A DNA stretch of 64,000 nucleotides from WHSW01 sp963821345 (lineage in GTDB: Bacteria > Actinomycetota > Thermoleophilia > Solirubrobacterales > 70-9), in assembly GCA_963821345.1 (NCBI GenBank), contig CAWGDM010000002.1, positions 310,001 to 374,000 of the forward strand, read 5' to 3'. Shown here piece by piece: positions 55,493-63,151 of this stretch. Position 1 is the first letter of the stretch. Every line of letters begins with the position of its first letter. The notes under the pieces were generated by a model. That model was not told the DNA's origin, did not search any database, and saw nothing but the letters and a program-made list of their open reading frames with translations. The position numbers were made by a program, and so were the translations under genes.

Positions 55493-56016
55493 CAGGCGGT
55501 CACCGCGCCCGCGCCCTGGCGCGAGGGCTCGAGCGCCGCGGCGGTGCGGACGAAGCCGGCGTGGCAGATCGCCACCGCAAGCGCGTCGGCGGTGTGGTCG
55601 GACTCCGGCGGCCGGTCGAGGCCGAGCAGCGCGCCGACCATCTCCTGAACCTGTTTCTTGGCCGCGGAGCCGGTGCCGCAGACGGCCATCTTCACGGCCT
55701 GCGGGGTGTAGTCGAAGCACGGGATCTGGCGCTGGGCCGCGGCGAGCATCGCCACGCCCCGCGCCTGGCCGACGGCGATCGCCGAGCGCACGTTCTTGCC
55801 GAAGTAGAGGTCCTCGAGCGCGACCGCGGCGGGCTCGTGCCAGCCGATCAGCTGCTCGAGCTCGGCGTGGATGCGTGCCAGACGGGTGGCGAGCGGAGCG
55901 TCGCCGGGAGCCTCGATCACGCCCCCATCGACGGCCGTGAGCTGGCCGCCGGCGACGCGAACGACGCCGAACCCGGTATTCGCCACGCCCGGGTCTATAC
56001 CCATGACGAGGATCAT
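55492..56016 (-). CDS. ruvC: Holliday junction endonuclease RuvC
   Basis: A 174-residue resolvase of RNase H fold: MGIDPGVANTGFGVV (first Asp), ALEDLYFGKNVRSAIAVGQARGV (Glu), QAVKMAVCGTGSAAKKQVQEMV and SDHTADALAVAICH (last Asp pair). First gene of ruvCAB. An inverted repeat CGTAC-N7-GTACG ends one base before its ATG. Confidence 0.96.
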   Translation of the reverse strand: MILVMGIDPGVANTGFGVVRVAGGQLTAVDGGVIEAPGDAPLATRLARIHAELEQLIGWHEPAAVALEDLYFGKNVRSAIAVGQARGVAMLAAAQRQIPCFDYTPQAVKMAVCGTGSAAKKQVQEMVGALLGLDRPPESDHTADALAVAICHAGFVRTAAALEPSRQGAGAVTA

Positions 56017-56017
56017 T

Positions 56018-56034
56018 CGTACTGATTCTGTACG
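56018..56034. promoter_or_regulatory. Palindrome just upstream of ruvC
   Basis: CGTAC-N7-GTACG, a perfect 5-bp inverted repeat, directly abuts the ruvC start. It could be an operator for an SOS-type or other repressor; it does not match the GAAC-N4-GTTC box of actinobacterial LexA. Confidence 0.3.
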
Positions 56035-56063
56035 CGGCCCCGGATGCCTCTTTCCGGGCCTGG

Positions 56064-56813
56064 CTAGGCGACCCGCTCGAGCAGGGGCTCCGGGATATCG
56101 AAGTTCGCGTGCACGGCCTCGACGTCGTCGTGGTCGTCGAGCGCGTCCATCAGCCGGACCAGGGCCCGTGCCTCGGGCTCGGCCTCGATCTCGACCACGG
56201 CGTTCGGCTCCATCGCCAGCTCGGCGGACTCGACCTCGACGCCCGCGTCCTCGAGCGCCGTGCGGACCGCGGTCAGGGCCGACGGCTCCGTCAGTACCTT
56301 GACCACGTCGCCGTCGGGGGCAACGTCCTCGGCCCCGGCGTCGATCGCGGGCATCAGGTCGTCCTCGGAGAAGCGGTCGGCGTCGACCAGGATCATCCCC
56401 TTCTTCTCGAACTGCCAGGCGACCGAGCCCGGCTCGCCGAGGTTGCCGCCCGCCTTGTCGAAGATGTTTCGCACCTCGGCCCCGGTCCGGTTGCGATTGT
56501 CGGTCAGCGCGTCGACCAGCAACGCGGCGCCGCCAGGGCCATAGCCCTCATAGACGACCCGCTCGATCTGCTCGTCGCCGCCGCCGGCGCCCGTGCCGCG
56601 GTCGATCGCCCGCTGGATGTTGTCCTTGGGCATCGAGTAGCTCTTCGCCTTCTCGATCGCCGCGGCGAGGGTGAAATTCGAGTCCGGGTCTCCGCCGCCC
56701 TCACGAGCGGCGATCGCGATCGCTCGCGCCAGCTTCGTGAACAGCTGGCCGCGCTTGGCGTCGGTGGCGGCCTTCTTGTGCTTGATCGACGCCCATTTGC
56801 TGTGGCCTGACAT
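56064..56813 (-). CDS. YebC/PmpR family protein
   Basis: A 249-residue protein: MSGHSKWASIKHKKAATDAKRGQLFTKLARAIAIAAREGGGDPDSNFTLAAAIEKAKSYSMPKDNIQRAIDRGTG, YEGYGPGGAALLVDALTDNRNRTGAEVRNIFDKAGGNLGEPGSVAWQFEKKG. Written here in parts, this is the full YebC pattern. Members act as transcription regulators or as translation factors that relieve ribosome stalling. It is commonly linked to ruvC as here. Confidence 0.95.
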   Translation of the reverse strand: MSGHSKWASIKHKKAATDAKRGQLFTKLARAIAIAAREGGGDPDSNFTLAAAIEKAKSYSMPKDNIQRAIDRGTGAGGGDEQIERVVYEGYGPGGAALLVDALTDNRNRTGAEVRNIFDKAGGNLGEPGSVAWQFEKKGMILVDADRFSEDDLMPAIDAGAEDVAPDGDVVKVLTEPSALTAVRTALEDAGVEVESAELAMEPNAVVEIEAEPEARALVRLMDALDDHDDVEAVHANFDIPEPLLERVA

Positions 56814-56838
56814 ATCTGGATTCTAGGAACGCCCAGCG

Positions 56839-57246
56839 CTACTCCGACAGCCCGGCGGCTTCGAGGGCCTCCTTAGGGTCGAGATACTCGCGGACCCGAA
56901 TCACCTTGCCAGTGTTGAACTCCACGATCCAAGCGATTGCCGATTCGGTGATCGCGCCGCTCTCCTTGCCGCGTGCCCGGAGGTGACCGATGGCGAGCAC
57001 TCGCTCGCCGAGGTCCCGGACCTCCGATGGCTCTGCCCGGATTTCAGAGAAAGCGTCCTCCCCGTCTCGGATTCCCTCGCGGACGCCCTGGTGTCCCCGG
57101 TACACGGTGGCTCCCCCGCCGAGCTGGACCTGCAACCAGGGGTACCACTCGATCTCGGGGTGGAGTTCTTCCAACATCGCTCCCACGTCGCGGCGGTTGT
57201 AGGCGTCCGCCACGCGACGAACGATTTCCACGTTCTCCTGCGACAT
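56839..57246 (-). CDS. SnoaL-like/NTF2-fold protein
   Basis: A 135-residue protein: MSQENVEIVRRVADAYNRRDVGAMLEELHPEIEWYPW, YRGHQGVREGIRDGEDAF, EVRDLGERVLAIGHLRARGKESG and RVREYLDPKEALEAAGLSE. It is a paralogue of the genes at 33726 and 34131. The 26 bases at 57241-57266, covering GATACT, the start codon and two more bases, are identical to the block at 33706-33731, so promoter and gene start were copied together. Confidence 0.85.
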   Translation of the reverse strand: MSQENVEIVRRVADAYNRRDVGAMLEELHPEIEWYPWLQVQLGGGATVYRGHQGVREGIRDGEDAFSEIRAEPSEVRDLGERVLAIGHLRARGKESGAITESAIAWIVEFNTGKVIRVREYLDPKEALEAAGLSE

Positions 57247-57312
57247 CGCCCGCGCAGTATCTCGCGTCGGAATGAGCTACGGCATTCCATGCAAGGGCGA
57301 TAGCGCTCGGGA

Positions 57313-57352
57313 AAACGATGGCCGCGACCGGGCTTTGAGGCCCGGCCGCGGC
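57313..57352 (-). terminator. Terminator downstream of the secreted-protein gene
   Basis: A 12-bp GC stem with one mismatch (57321-57333 with 57340-57352, loop TTTGAG) is followed on the minus strand by CATCGTTTTCC. It lies about 120 bases after the stop at 57470 and before the SnoaL-like gene's own promoter. Confidence 0.6.
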
Positions 57353-57469
57353 ACAACGTCGGCATCCCATCGATAGCGCCGTCTGCGAAAACCCCCTTCG
57401 CACCCTGGCGGTAAGGCTCAGGGAACGACGCGCAGATTCATCAACAGGCCAGCGCCCTCGAAGTTGCGG

Positions 57470-58021
57470 TCAGCCGGCCGCCGCCTTGATCGTCATCGTC
57501 CCCATCGGGATCCCCTTTTGGAAGGGGAAGTCGAAGGTCTCACTGAGCACGCCCGCTCCGGCCTTCGCCAGCGTCGCCACCGCGCCCTTGATCTTGAGGC
57601 TGGTATCGGTGCCGCTGATCGTCGCGTCGGACAGGTCGAGGTCCATGAACCGCACTTCGGCGTGATCGGACTTCGCGAACAGCTTCGTCCTGTTCTTGCC
57701 GCTCTCGACGACGAACTGGGTGAACTTGACGATCCCGCCCTCGGCGGTGTTGCGCGAGAACACCAGGCCACCCTTGTGCTGAATCGTCAGCTTCGGCCCG
57801 TGCACCTCGACCCCCGAGATCGGAAAGTTGACCCCACGGTGCTTGTCCTCGGCGGCGCCGGTGGCCCCAACCGTGATCGTCATGTCGGCGAAGCCCTCGA
57901 ACGTGTTGACATCGGGCTTCAACACCGTCTTGCCGGTCGCCGGGTCGGCCGTGGCGCTTGAGCCGACGGTCAGGGCCGCGAGCAGCCCGATCGCCGCCGC
58001 GCCCGCAATCCAACGCTTCAT
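57470..58021 (-). CDS. Secreted protein with HtaA-like beta domain
   Basis: A 183-residue protein with a Sec signal (MKRWIAGAAAIGLLAALTVGSSATA, cleavage near 25). The rest is a beta-rich repeat-type domain: GVNFPISGVEVHGPKLTIQHKGGLVFSR, VKFTQFVVESGKNRTKLFA, DLDLSDATISGTDTSLKIKG and FPFQKGIPMGTMTIKA. The spacing of GGL.FS, FV and LDLS resembles HtaA domains of actinobacterial surface proteins, but haem ligands are not evident. There is no anchor, so it is probably extracellular. Confidence 0.7.
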   Translation of the reverse strand: MKRWIAGAAAIGLLAALTVGSSATADPATGKTVLKPDVNTFEGFADMTITVGATGAAEDKHRGVNFPISGVEVHGPKLTIQHKGGLVFSRNTAEGGIVKFTQFVVESGKNRTKLFAKSDHAEVRFMDLDLSDATISGTDTSLKIKGAVATLAKAGAGVLSETFDFPFQKGIPMGTMTIKAAAG

Positions 58022-58039
58022 CTGTTCCCTCCTCGTTGA

Positions 58040-59143
58040 TCAGACGGCGAACTTGCCGTCCTCCTGCAAGATCTCGCCGTCGACCTCCAGCCGCCCACCA
58101 CGGCGAAGGTCGCAGACCAGGTCCGTGTGCACTGCGCTCTCGTTCACCCCACCGGACTCCGGGTAGCTGGCGCCGACGGCCAGGTGGACGGTGCCGCCGA
58201 TCTTCTCGTCCAGCAGGATCGAACGTGTCCCGCGCTCGATCCCGAAGTTGGTCCCGATCCCGAGCTCGCCGAGGCGGCGCGCGCCCTCGTCGGTATCGAG
58301 CATGCTGATCAGGTACTGCTCGCCGCGCTCGGCCGTCGCCTCGACGACCTTGCCGGCCTCGAACCGCAGTCGCACGCCGGCGACCTCGCGCCCGCCGATC
58401 GTCGCCGGCAGGTGGAAGGTGACCTCGCCCTCGACCGAGTCCTCGACCGGCCCGGTGAAGAACTCGCCATCGGGCATGTTGTGCTCGCCGTCGCAGGGGA
58501 TGAAGTGGCGCCCCGCGATCCCCAGCTTCAGGTCGGTGCCCTCGGCGGTGATCCGCACCTCCTCGCGCCCCTCGATCCACTCCGCCAACCGGTGGCACTC
58601 CTCCGAGGCGCGCTTCCAGGCGCCCAGCGGATCAGGGTCGTCGGCCAGGCAGGCCCGGTAGTAGAAGTCCTCGAAGTCGGCGAGGCTCATCTCGGCGTCG
58701 GCCGCGTGGGCGTTGGTCGGGTACATCGTCCCCACCCAGCGGTGCTCGCCGTCGGCGGCGCGCTGCATCATCGACTGCATCAGCTCGCGGGTCGCAGCCC
58801 GGCGGCGCGTCTGGCGCTCCGGGTCGACGTTGGAGAGCTCGCGGGTGTTGGTGTCGGCCCAGACCGCGATCCGGCAGTCCGACTCCTCGGCCGCCCAGCG
58901 CGAGACCGGCGAGACCCAGTCCAACTGCGCGTCGGAGGCATGCTTGAAGTACGCCGCCTGCTGGCCCTCGAAGCTCAGCGAGACGACCGGCTGGCCTCCC
59001 GCCCGCAGGACCTGCTCGTAGATCGCGGTGATCAGCGGCTCGGCCGCCGACGGTCCCTCGATCAGGCAGGTGTCGCTCTCCTTGACCTCGGTCGAATAGC
59101 CGACCAGGATCGCGGCCAGGTTCTCGACCCTCGGGTCGCTCAT
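58040..59143 (-). CDS. Aminopeptidase, M29 family
   Basis: A 367-residue metallopeptidase: an N-terminal substrate domain with VENLAAILVGYSTEVKESDTCLIEG and a C-terminal metal domain with GEHNMPDGEFFTGPVEDSVEGEVTF (Glu/His ligands), LGELGIGTNFGIERGTRSILLDEKIGGTVHLAVGASYPESGGVNESAVHTDLVCDLR (Glu, His, His, Asp ligands; segments quoted separately). It removes N-terminal residues with broad specificity. It overlaps pdxT by 4 bases. Confidence 0.92.
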   Translation of the reverse strand: MSDPRVENLAAILVGYSTEVKESDTCLIEGPSAAEPLITAIYEQVLRAGGQPVVSLSFEGQQAAYFKHASDAQLDWVSPVSRWAAEESDCRIAVWADTNTRELSNVDPERQTRRRAATRELMQSMMQRAADGEHRWVGTMYPTNAHAADAEMSLADFEDFYYRACLADDPDPLGAWKRASEECHRLAEWIEGREEVRITAEGTDLKLGIAGRHFIPCDGEHNMPDGEFFTGPVEDSVEGEVTFHLPATIGGREVAGVRLRFEAGKVVEATAERGEQYLISMLDTDEGARRLGELGIGTNFGIERGTRSILLDEKIGGTVHLAVGASYPESGGVNESAVHTDLVCDLRRGGRLEVDGEILQEDGKFAV

Positions 59144-59757
59144 CGAATCTCCTCCAGCTTCCCCTTCGTGGTGGTCGCCATCGCCATCAACAATGCATGA
59201 ACGCGCGAGTCGTCGGTCAGCTCGGGGTGAAACGCGCAGAGCACGATCTGACCCTCGCGTACCGCGACCGGGTGACCGTCGACCTCGGCCAGGACCTCGA
59301 CCCCGTCGCCGACGCTCTCCGGCTCGACCCAGGGCGCGCGGATGAACACCGCCCGCAGCGGCTCGGGGCCGATCCCGGCCATCGTCAGGTCGGTCTCGAA
59401 GCTGGCGATCTGGCGCCCGAACGCGTTTCGGCGACAGGCGACGTCGACCAGTCCCAGGTGATCTCGGTCGCAGGCGATCATCCCTGCGCAGGTGCCCAGG
59501 ATCGGGCGTCCGTCCTCGGCGTGCGTGCGGATCGCGGGCTCGAGCCCGTCGCGGTCGATCGCCTTGATGATCGTCGTCGACTCGCCGCCTGGAATCACCA
59601 GCGCATCGAGGTCGGCGAGTCCGTCCGGGGTGCGCACCTCGCGCGCCTCGGCGCCGAGACCGCGAAGGACGGCCACATGCGTGGCGAAGTCGCCCTGGCT
59701 GGCGAGCACCCCGACCCGCAGCCGGGAGGATCCCCCCGCGAGCGGCTCGTCAGACAC
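59140..59757 (-). CDS. pdxT: Pyridoxal 5'-phosphate synthase glutaminase subunit
   Basis: A 205-residue class I glutaminase: RVGVLASQGDFATHVAVLRGLG, VIPGGESTTIIKAI, GTCAGMI with the nucleophile Cys, and LCAFHPELTDD with the His-Glu pair. GTG 59757 overlaps the pdxS stop by 8 bases. It hands ammonia to PdxS. Confidence 0.95.
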   Translation of the reverse strand: MSDEPLAGGSSRLRVGVLASQGDFATHVAVLRGLGAEAREVRTPDGLADLDALVIPGGESTTIIKAIDRDGLEPAIRTHAEDGRPILGTCAGMIACDRDHLGLVDVACRRNAFGRQIASFETDLTMAGIGPEPLRAVFIRAPWVEPESVGDGVEVLAEVDGHPVAVREGQIVLCAFHPELTDDSRVHALLMAMATTTKGKLEEIR

Positions 59758-60637
59758 CGCGGTGCTGAAGCAGTTCGCCCTCGGCGGCGAGCTCGGCGAT
59801 GTCGTCCCCGCGCATCGGCTCACCCAACCCCTCGGAAGCGGCCGCGACCCGCTCGGGGTCTGCGAAATGGGTCGTCGCCTCGACGATCGCCCGGGCACGG
59901 CGCTCGGGATCGGAGGCCTTGAAGATCCCGGAGCCGACGAAGTTGCCCTCGGCGCCGAGCTGCATCGTCAGCGCCGCGTCGGCGGGGGTCGCGATCCCGC
60001 CGGCGCAGAACATCGGCACGGGCAAGCGCCCGGCGCCCGCGACCTCGGCGACGATCTCGATCGGAGCTCGCAGGTCCTTGGCGGCCGCCGGCAGCTCCTC
60101 GGGCCCGAGCGTTCCCAGGCGGCGGATCCCGCCGACGATCTGGCGCAGGTGGCGGACCGCCTCGACGATGTTGCCGGTCCCGGCTTCGCCCTTGGAGCGA
60201 ATCATCGCCGCGCCCTCGCCGAGCCGCCGCAGCGCCTCGCCAAGGTCGGTCGCACCGCAGACGAACGGGGTCTCGAACGCGTGCTTATCGATGTGGTTTG
60301 CCTCGTCCGCGGGGGTCAGCACCTCGGACTCGTCGATGTAGTCGACCTCGAGCGCCTGCAGGACCTGGGCCTCGGCGAAGTGCCCGATCCGGGCCTTGGC
60401 CATCACCGGGATCGAGACCGCCTCCTGGATGCCCTTGATCATCGACGGGTCGCTCATCCGCGCGACGCCGCCGTCGCGGCGGATATCGGCGGGGACGCGC
60501 TCGAGCGCCATCACCGCCACCGCCCCGGCGTCCTCGGCGACCCGCGCCTGCTCGGGCGTGACCACGTCCATGATCACGCCACCCTTCAGCATCTCGGCAA
60601 GCCCGCGCTTGACCCGGAATGTGCCCGTCTCGCTCAT
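59750..60637 (-). CDS. pdxS: Pyridoxal 5'-phosphate synthase lyase subunit
   Basis: A 295-residue (beta/alpha)8 enzyme that builds PLP from ribose-5-phosphate, glyceraldehyde-3-phosphate and ammonia. MSETGTFRVKRGLAEMLKGGVIMDVV, AGAVAVMALERVPADIRRDGGVARMSDP and IPVMAKARIGHFAEAQVL carry the catalytic lysines; FCAGGIATPADAAL follows. TATCCT lies 8 bases before the ATG, so the message is probably leaderless. Confidence 0.97.
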   Translation of the reverse strand: MSETGTFRVKRGLAEMLKGGVIMDVVTPEQARVAEDAGAVAVMALERVPADIRRDGGVARMSDPSMIKGIQEAVSIPVMAKARIGHFAEAQVLQALEVDYIDESEVLTPADEANHIDKHAFETPFVCGATDLGEALRRLGEGAAMIRSKGEAGTGNIVEAVRHLRQIVGGIRRLGTLGPEELPAAAKDLRAPIEIVAEVAGAGRLPVPMFCAGGIATPADAALTMQLGAEGNFVGSGIFKASDPERRARAIVEATTHFADPERVAAASEGLGEPMRGDDIAELAAEGELLQHRGV

Positions 60638-60722
60638 CGCCACGCAGGATACGAGACGTCGCCGCGCCGGCCGGGCCCGGCCCGTCCAAGATCGCGGCAC
60701 GCGATTGTCCGCGTCGTCAAAA

Positions 60723-60764
60723 CAAGGCGCCTCAACGGCGGCGCGGCTCGGCTACGCCTCGCTC
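60723..60764. repeat. Dispersed ~40-bp repeat, copy 4
   Basis: Plus-strand orientation here: CAAGGCGCCTCAACGGCGG, then CGCGGCTCGGCTACGCCTCGC. It is inverted relative to the other three copies and supplies the last codons and the stop of the carotenoid oxygenase gene. Confidence 0.6.
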
Positions 60765-62173
60765 GTCCGCGAGAACTGGCCGTGAAAGCCGAAGGGAATG
60801 TGGTGGGGCGCCTCCGCCCGGGCCCGCTCCTCGAGGCTGGCGGCGTCGAGGACGAGCAGGAACGAGCCGCCGCGGTTGGCGTCGAGGACGACCGAGAGCA
60901 GGACGCCTGCATCCTCGGCCTCGGCGCCCGGCTCGGCGACGAAGACCGGCTCGCCGGGATAGAGCCCGGGCTCGGCCCAGACATCGGTCTCGCGGCGCTC
61001 GACGTCGGCCTTGACGATCGTCTCCAGCCAACCCGAATCGCCCCAGCCGACGCCCCAGGCGTAGCGGTACGGGCGTTCGTTGCAGCGGCCGTAGTTGATC
61101 CGCGGGAGGTCGAAGCCGGTCTCGACCAGGCGCTCGTGGGCGACCGCGCCGCTCCCGGGGGCGATCCTGAATCGCCGCACCTCGGGTGCCGCGGTCGGCT
61201 TGCCGGCGCGCAGTCGCTCGAGGTAGAGGTCCTCGACGATCGACGCGTCGTCGAACAGGGAGATGTCGACGACCACCTCGTCGCCGTCGTCATAGGCGTT
61301 GATGTGGTGAAAACCGAAGAACGGGTCGGTTGCGAACGGGCCCGACGCCTGGCCGGTGGTCCGGTCGAAGAGCGTGAACCGGGTGCCGAGCTCGGGCTTC
61401 CAGCGGTAGTTCTCGATGTAGGGCCGGCCGCTGAACGCGATCCGCAGCGGGTTGACCACGAACGGGAACTCGGCCAGCACGATCCAGCGCTCGCTGAGCC
61501 CGAACGAGTGCATGTAGGCGGGCTCGCGGGTGCGCAGGCGGGCGATCACCTCGGGCGCCTCGGCGTCCGGCGCGAGCCGGAAGAAGCGGTACTCGTTGCG
61601 CGGCCCGAGCGCGGCCGAGTAGTTGAGCATCCCCTTGCTCGCTCGGTCCAGATGCGGATGTGCGGTGGTCAGCATCCCCGGGACGTCGTAGGCGACCCCG
61701 GCGGTCTCGAGCGTCTCGGCGTCGAACTGGATCGGGATCGGGGTCTCGGTCATCGCGACGAATCGCTCCCCCAGCTCGATGAGGTTGACGTTGGCGTTGT
61801 CGGAGAGCTTCGGCGAGAACATTGCGATGACCCGCTGGAACAGCGACCGACAGGGGTCGGTGGCGAACTCGGAGTAGGTGATCTCGCCGGTCTCCTTGGC
61901 CGCCCGATAGGCCTTGCTCTCGAGGAAGCGGCTCGCGTAGGAGACGCGCCCGTCGCCGATCCCGAACCGGTGCAGCATCGCGAAGCCGTCGAACCAGTGG
62001 CGCATCGTCCGCTCGCCGACGTCCCACTTCGCCGGGCCGGTGCGCAGCAGCGACCCGGTAAGCCATGCGGGAACCGCTCCGCTCAGCGGCAGTTCGTCGA
62101 TGCGGACCTCGTCCTCGAGCGAATCGAAGCCCAGCGTCGGGGCGGTCGTGCGGGTGGTCGTTGGTGCGCTCAT
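60752..62173 (-). CDS. Carotenoid cleavage oxygenase family protein
   Basis: A 473-residue seven-bladed propeller enzyme from ATG 62173 (GAGGAG ribosome site). The four iron-binding histidines can be placed: AHPHLD, YMHSFGLSE, FHHINAYDD and, at the C-terminus, IPFGFHGQF. Other signatures: GPAKWDVGERTMRHWFDGFAMLHRF and PCRSLFQR. It cleaves a double bond of a carotenoid or apocarotenoid. Divergent from a PadR regulator that probably controls it; no carotenoid synthesis genes are in the window. Confidence 0.92.
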   Translation of the reverse strand: MSAPTTTRTTAPTLGFDSLEDEVRIDELPLSGAVPAWLTGSLLRTGPAKWDVGERTMRHWFDGFAMLHRFGIGDGRVSYASRFLESKAYRAAKETGEITYSEFATDPCRSLFQRVIAMFSPKLSDNANVNLIELGERFVAMTETPIPIQFDAETLETAGVAYDVPGMLTTAHPHLDRASKGMLNYSAALGPRNEYRFFRLAPDAEAPEVIARLRTREPAYMHSFGLSERWIVLAEFPFVVNPLRIAFSGRPYIENYRWKPELGTRFTLFDRTTGQASGPFATDPFFGFHHINAYDDGDEVVVDISLFDDASIVEDLYLERLRAGKPTAAPEVRRFRIAPGSGAVAHERLVETGFDLPRINYGRCNERPYRYAWGVGWGDSGWLETIVKADVERRETDVWAEPGLYPGEPVFVAEPGAEAEDAGVLLSVVLDANRGGSFLLVLDAASLEERARAEAPHHIPFGFHGQFSRTSEA

Positions 62174-62202
62174 CGCGTCTCCTCGCAATAGTTCTTTCAG
62201 AA

Positions 62203-62240
62203 CCATCCCAAGAGTATCGTAGGATGGGTACCCGTGTCAA
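62203..62240 (-). promoter_or_regulatory. Promoter of carotenoid oxygenase with PadR-type operator
   Basis: On the minus strand TTGACA (62240-62235) and GATACT (62218-62213) are spaced by 16 bases, a near-consensus promoter. The inverted repeat CCATCC-N13-GGATGG (62203-62227) covers its -10. For the opposite strand TAGGAT lies 8 bases before the padR GTG. A repressor here would block both genes. Confidence 0.7.
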
Positions 62241-62752
62241 GCGTCCGCCTCACGCCCACCTCCTACGTCGTCCTCGGGCTGGTCGATCTGCTCGGGACCG
62301 CGACCCCCTACGACCTCAAGCAGGCAGCCGCGAGCGGAGTCGGCAGGTTCTGGTCGCTGCCGCACACCCAGCTCTACTCCGAGCCGGCGCGCCTGGCCGA
62401 GGCCGGCTACCTGGACGAGCAGCGCGAGAGCGGCGGCCGGCGGCGGCGTCTGTACTCGCTGACCGCGTCCGGGCGCGACGCGCTTGCCGCATGGCGCGAG
62501 TCACCGACCACGGACCTCTACGAGATCCGCGACGCCGGCCTGCTGCAGCTCTTCCTCGGCGCCGATCCGGCGAAGCTCGCCGCGGCGCAGCTCGAGATCC
62601 ACCGCGAGAACCTGCACCGCTTCGAGGCGCTCGAGGCCGAGCTCGAGCGGATCGACTGCCCGCCGGGCCAGCGCCTGGCGCTCGCGGCCGGGATCGGCCA
62701 CGCGCGGGAGTACGTGCGCTTCTGGTCCGCGGTCGCCGCCGACGCCGACTGA
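62234..62752 (+). CDS. PadR-family transcriptional regulator
   Basis: A 172-residue regulator: a winged helix (TPTSYVVLGLVDLLGTATPYDLKQAAASGVGRFWSLPHTQLYSEPARLAEAGYLDEQRESGGRRRRLYSLTASGRDAL, quoted in family order in this span) and a C-terminal dimerisation helix region from about 95 (DAGLLQLFLGADPAKLAAAQLEIHRENL). GTG 62234 follows a TAGGAT box by 8 bases, suggesting a leaderless message. It probably binds the CCATCC/GGATGG palindrome and senses a phenolic or apocarotenoid ligand; the ligand is a guess. Confidence 0.9.
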   Translation: MSSVRLTPTSYVVLGLVDLLGTATPYDLKQAAASGVGRFWSLPHTQLYSEPARLAEAGYLDEQRESGGRRRRLYSLTASGRDALAAWRESPTTDLYEIRDAGLLQLFLGADPAKLAAAQLEIHRENLHRFEALEAELERIDCPPGQRLALAAGIGHAREYVRFWSAVAADAD

Positions 62753-62759
62753 CGCGGGC

Positions 62760-63143
62760 TCAGGACCAGAACTCGTCGCTGTGGGCGGGCTGCGCCTCGA
62801 CCATCCACAGCTCGGCGATCCGCCCGTCGGCGATCCGAGCGAGGAAGGCCGCGAAGTTGTGCAGGTCGCCCCGGCCCTCGCGGCTGGCGCGGATCTCGAC
62901 CATCGTCATCACCCGCTGCTCGTCGATCTCCAGCACCTGGGTGACCGTGGCGCTGCCGCCCGCGTCCCGCAGGTTCGGCAGCCGTCCCATGTACGCGTCG
63001 GCGCCCTTGACCACGTCCGCCCCACCCTCGGCGTTGGTCACGTAGGCGACCAGGTCGTCGGCGAGCGCGGCGCGGACCGCGGTCAGGTCGCCGCGCCCGT
63101 AGGCCTCGAAGAACCCGCGCGTCCGGTCCCCGAGCGCTGCCAT
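62760..63143 (-). CDS. NTF2-fold (SnoaL-like) protein
   Basis: A 127-residue cone-fold protein: MAALGDRTRGFFEAYGRGDLTAVRAALADDLVAYVTNAEGG, then DAYMGRLPNLRDAGGSATVTQVLEIDEQRVMTMVEIRASREG and IADGRIAELWMVEAQPAHSDEFW. It differs from the MSQEN group. The final WMVEAQPAHSDEFW segment is typical of ketosteroid isomerase-like proteins. Function unknown; it converges with padR. Confidence 0.8.
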   Translation of the reverse strand: MAALGDRTRGFFEAYGRGDLTAVRAALADDLVAYVTNAEGGADVVKGADAYMGRLPNLRDAGGSATVTQVLEIDEQRVMTMVEIRASREGRGDLHNFAAFLARIADGRIAELWMVEAQPAHSDEFWS

Positions 63144-63151
63144 CGCTAGAT

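Noticed and set aside
57247..57403. Small open frames upstream of the SnoaL-like gene
   Set aside because: Composition is not protein-like and the region holds a terminator and a promoter.
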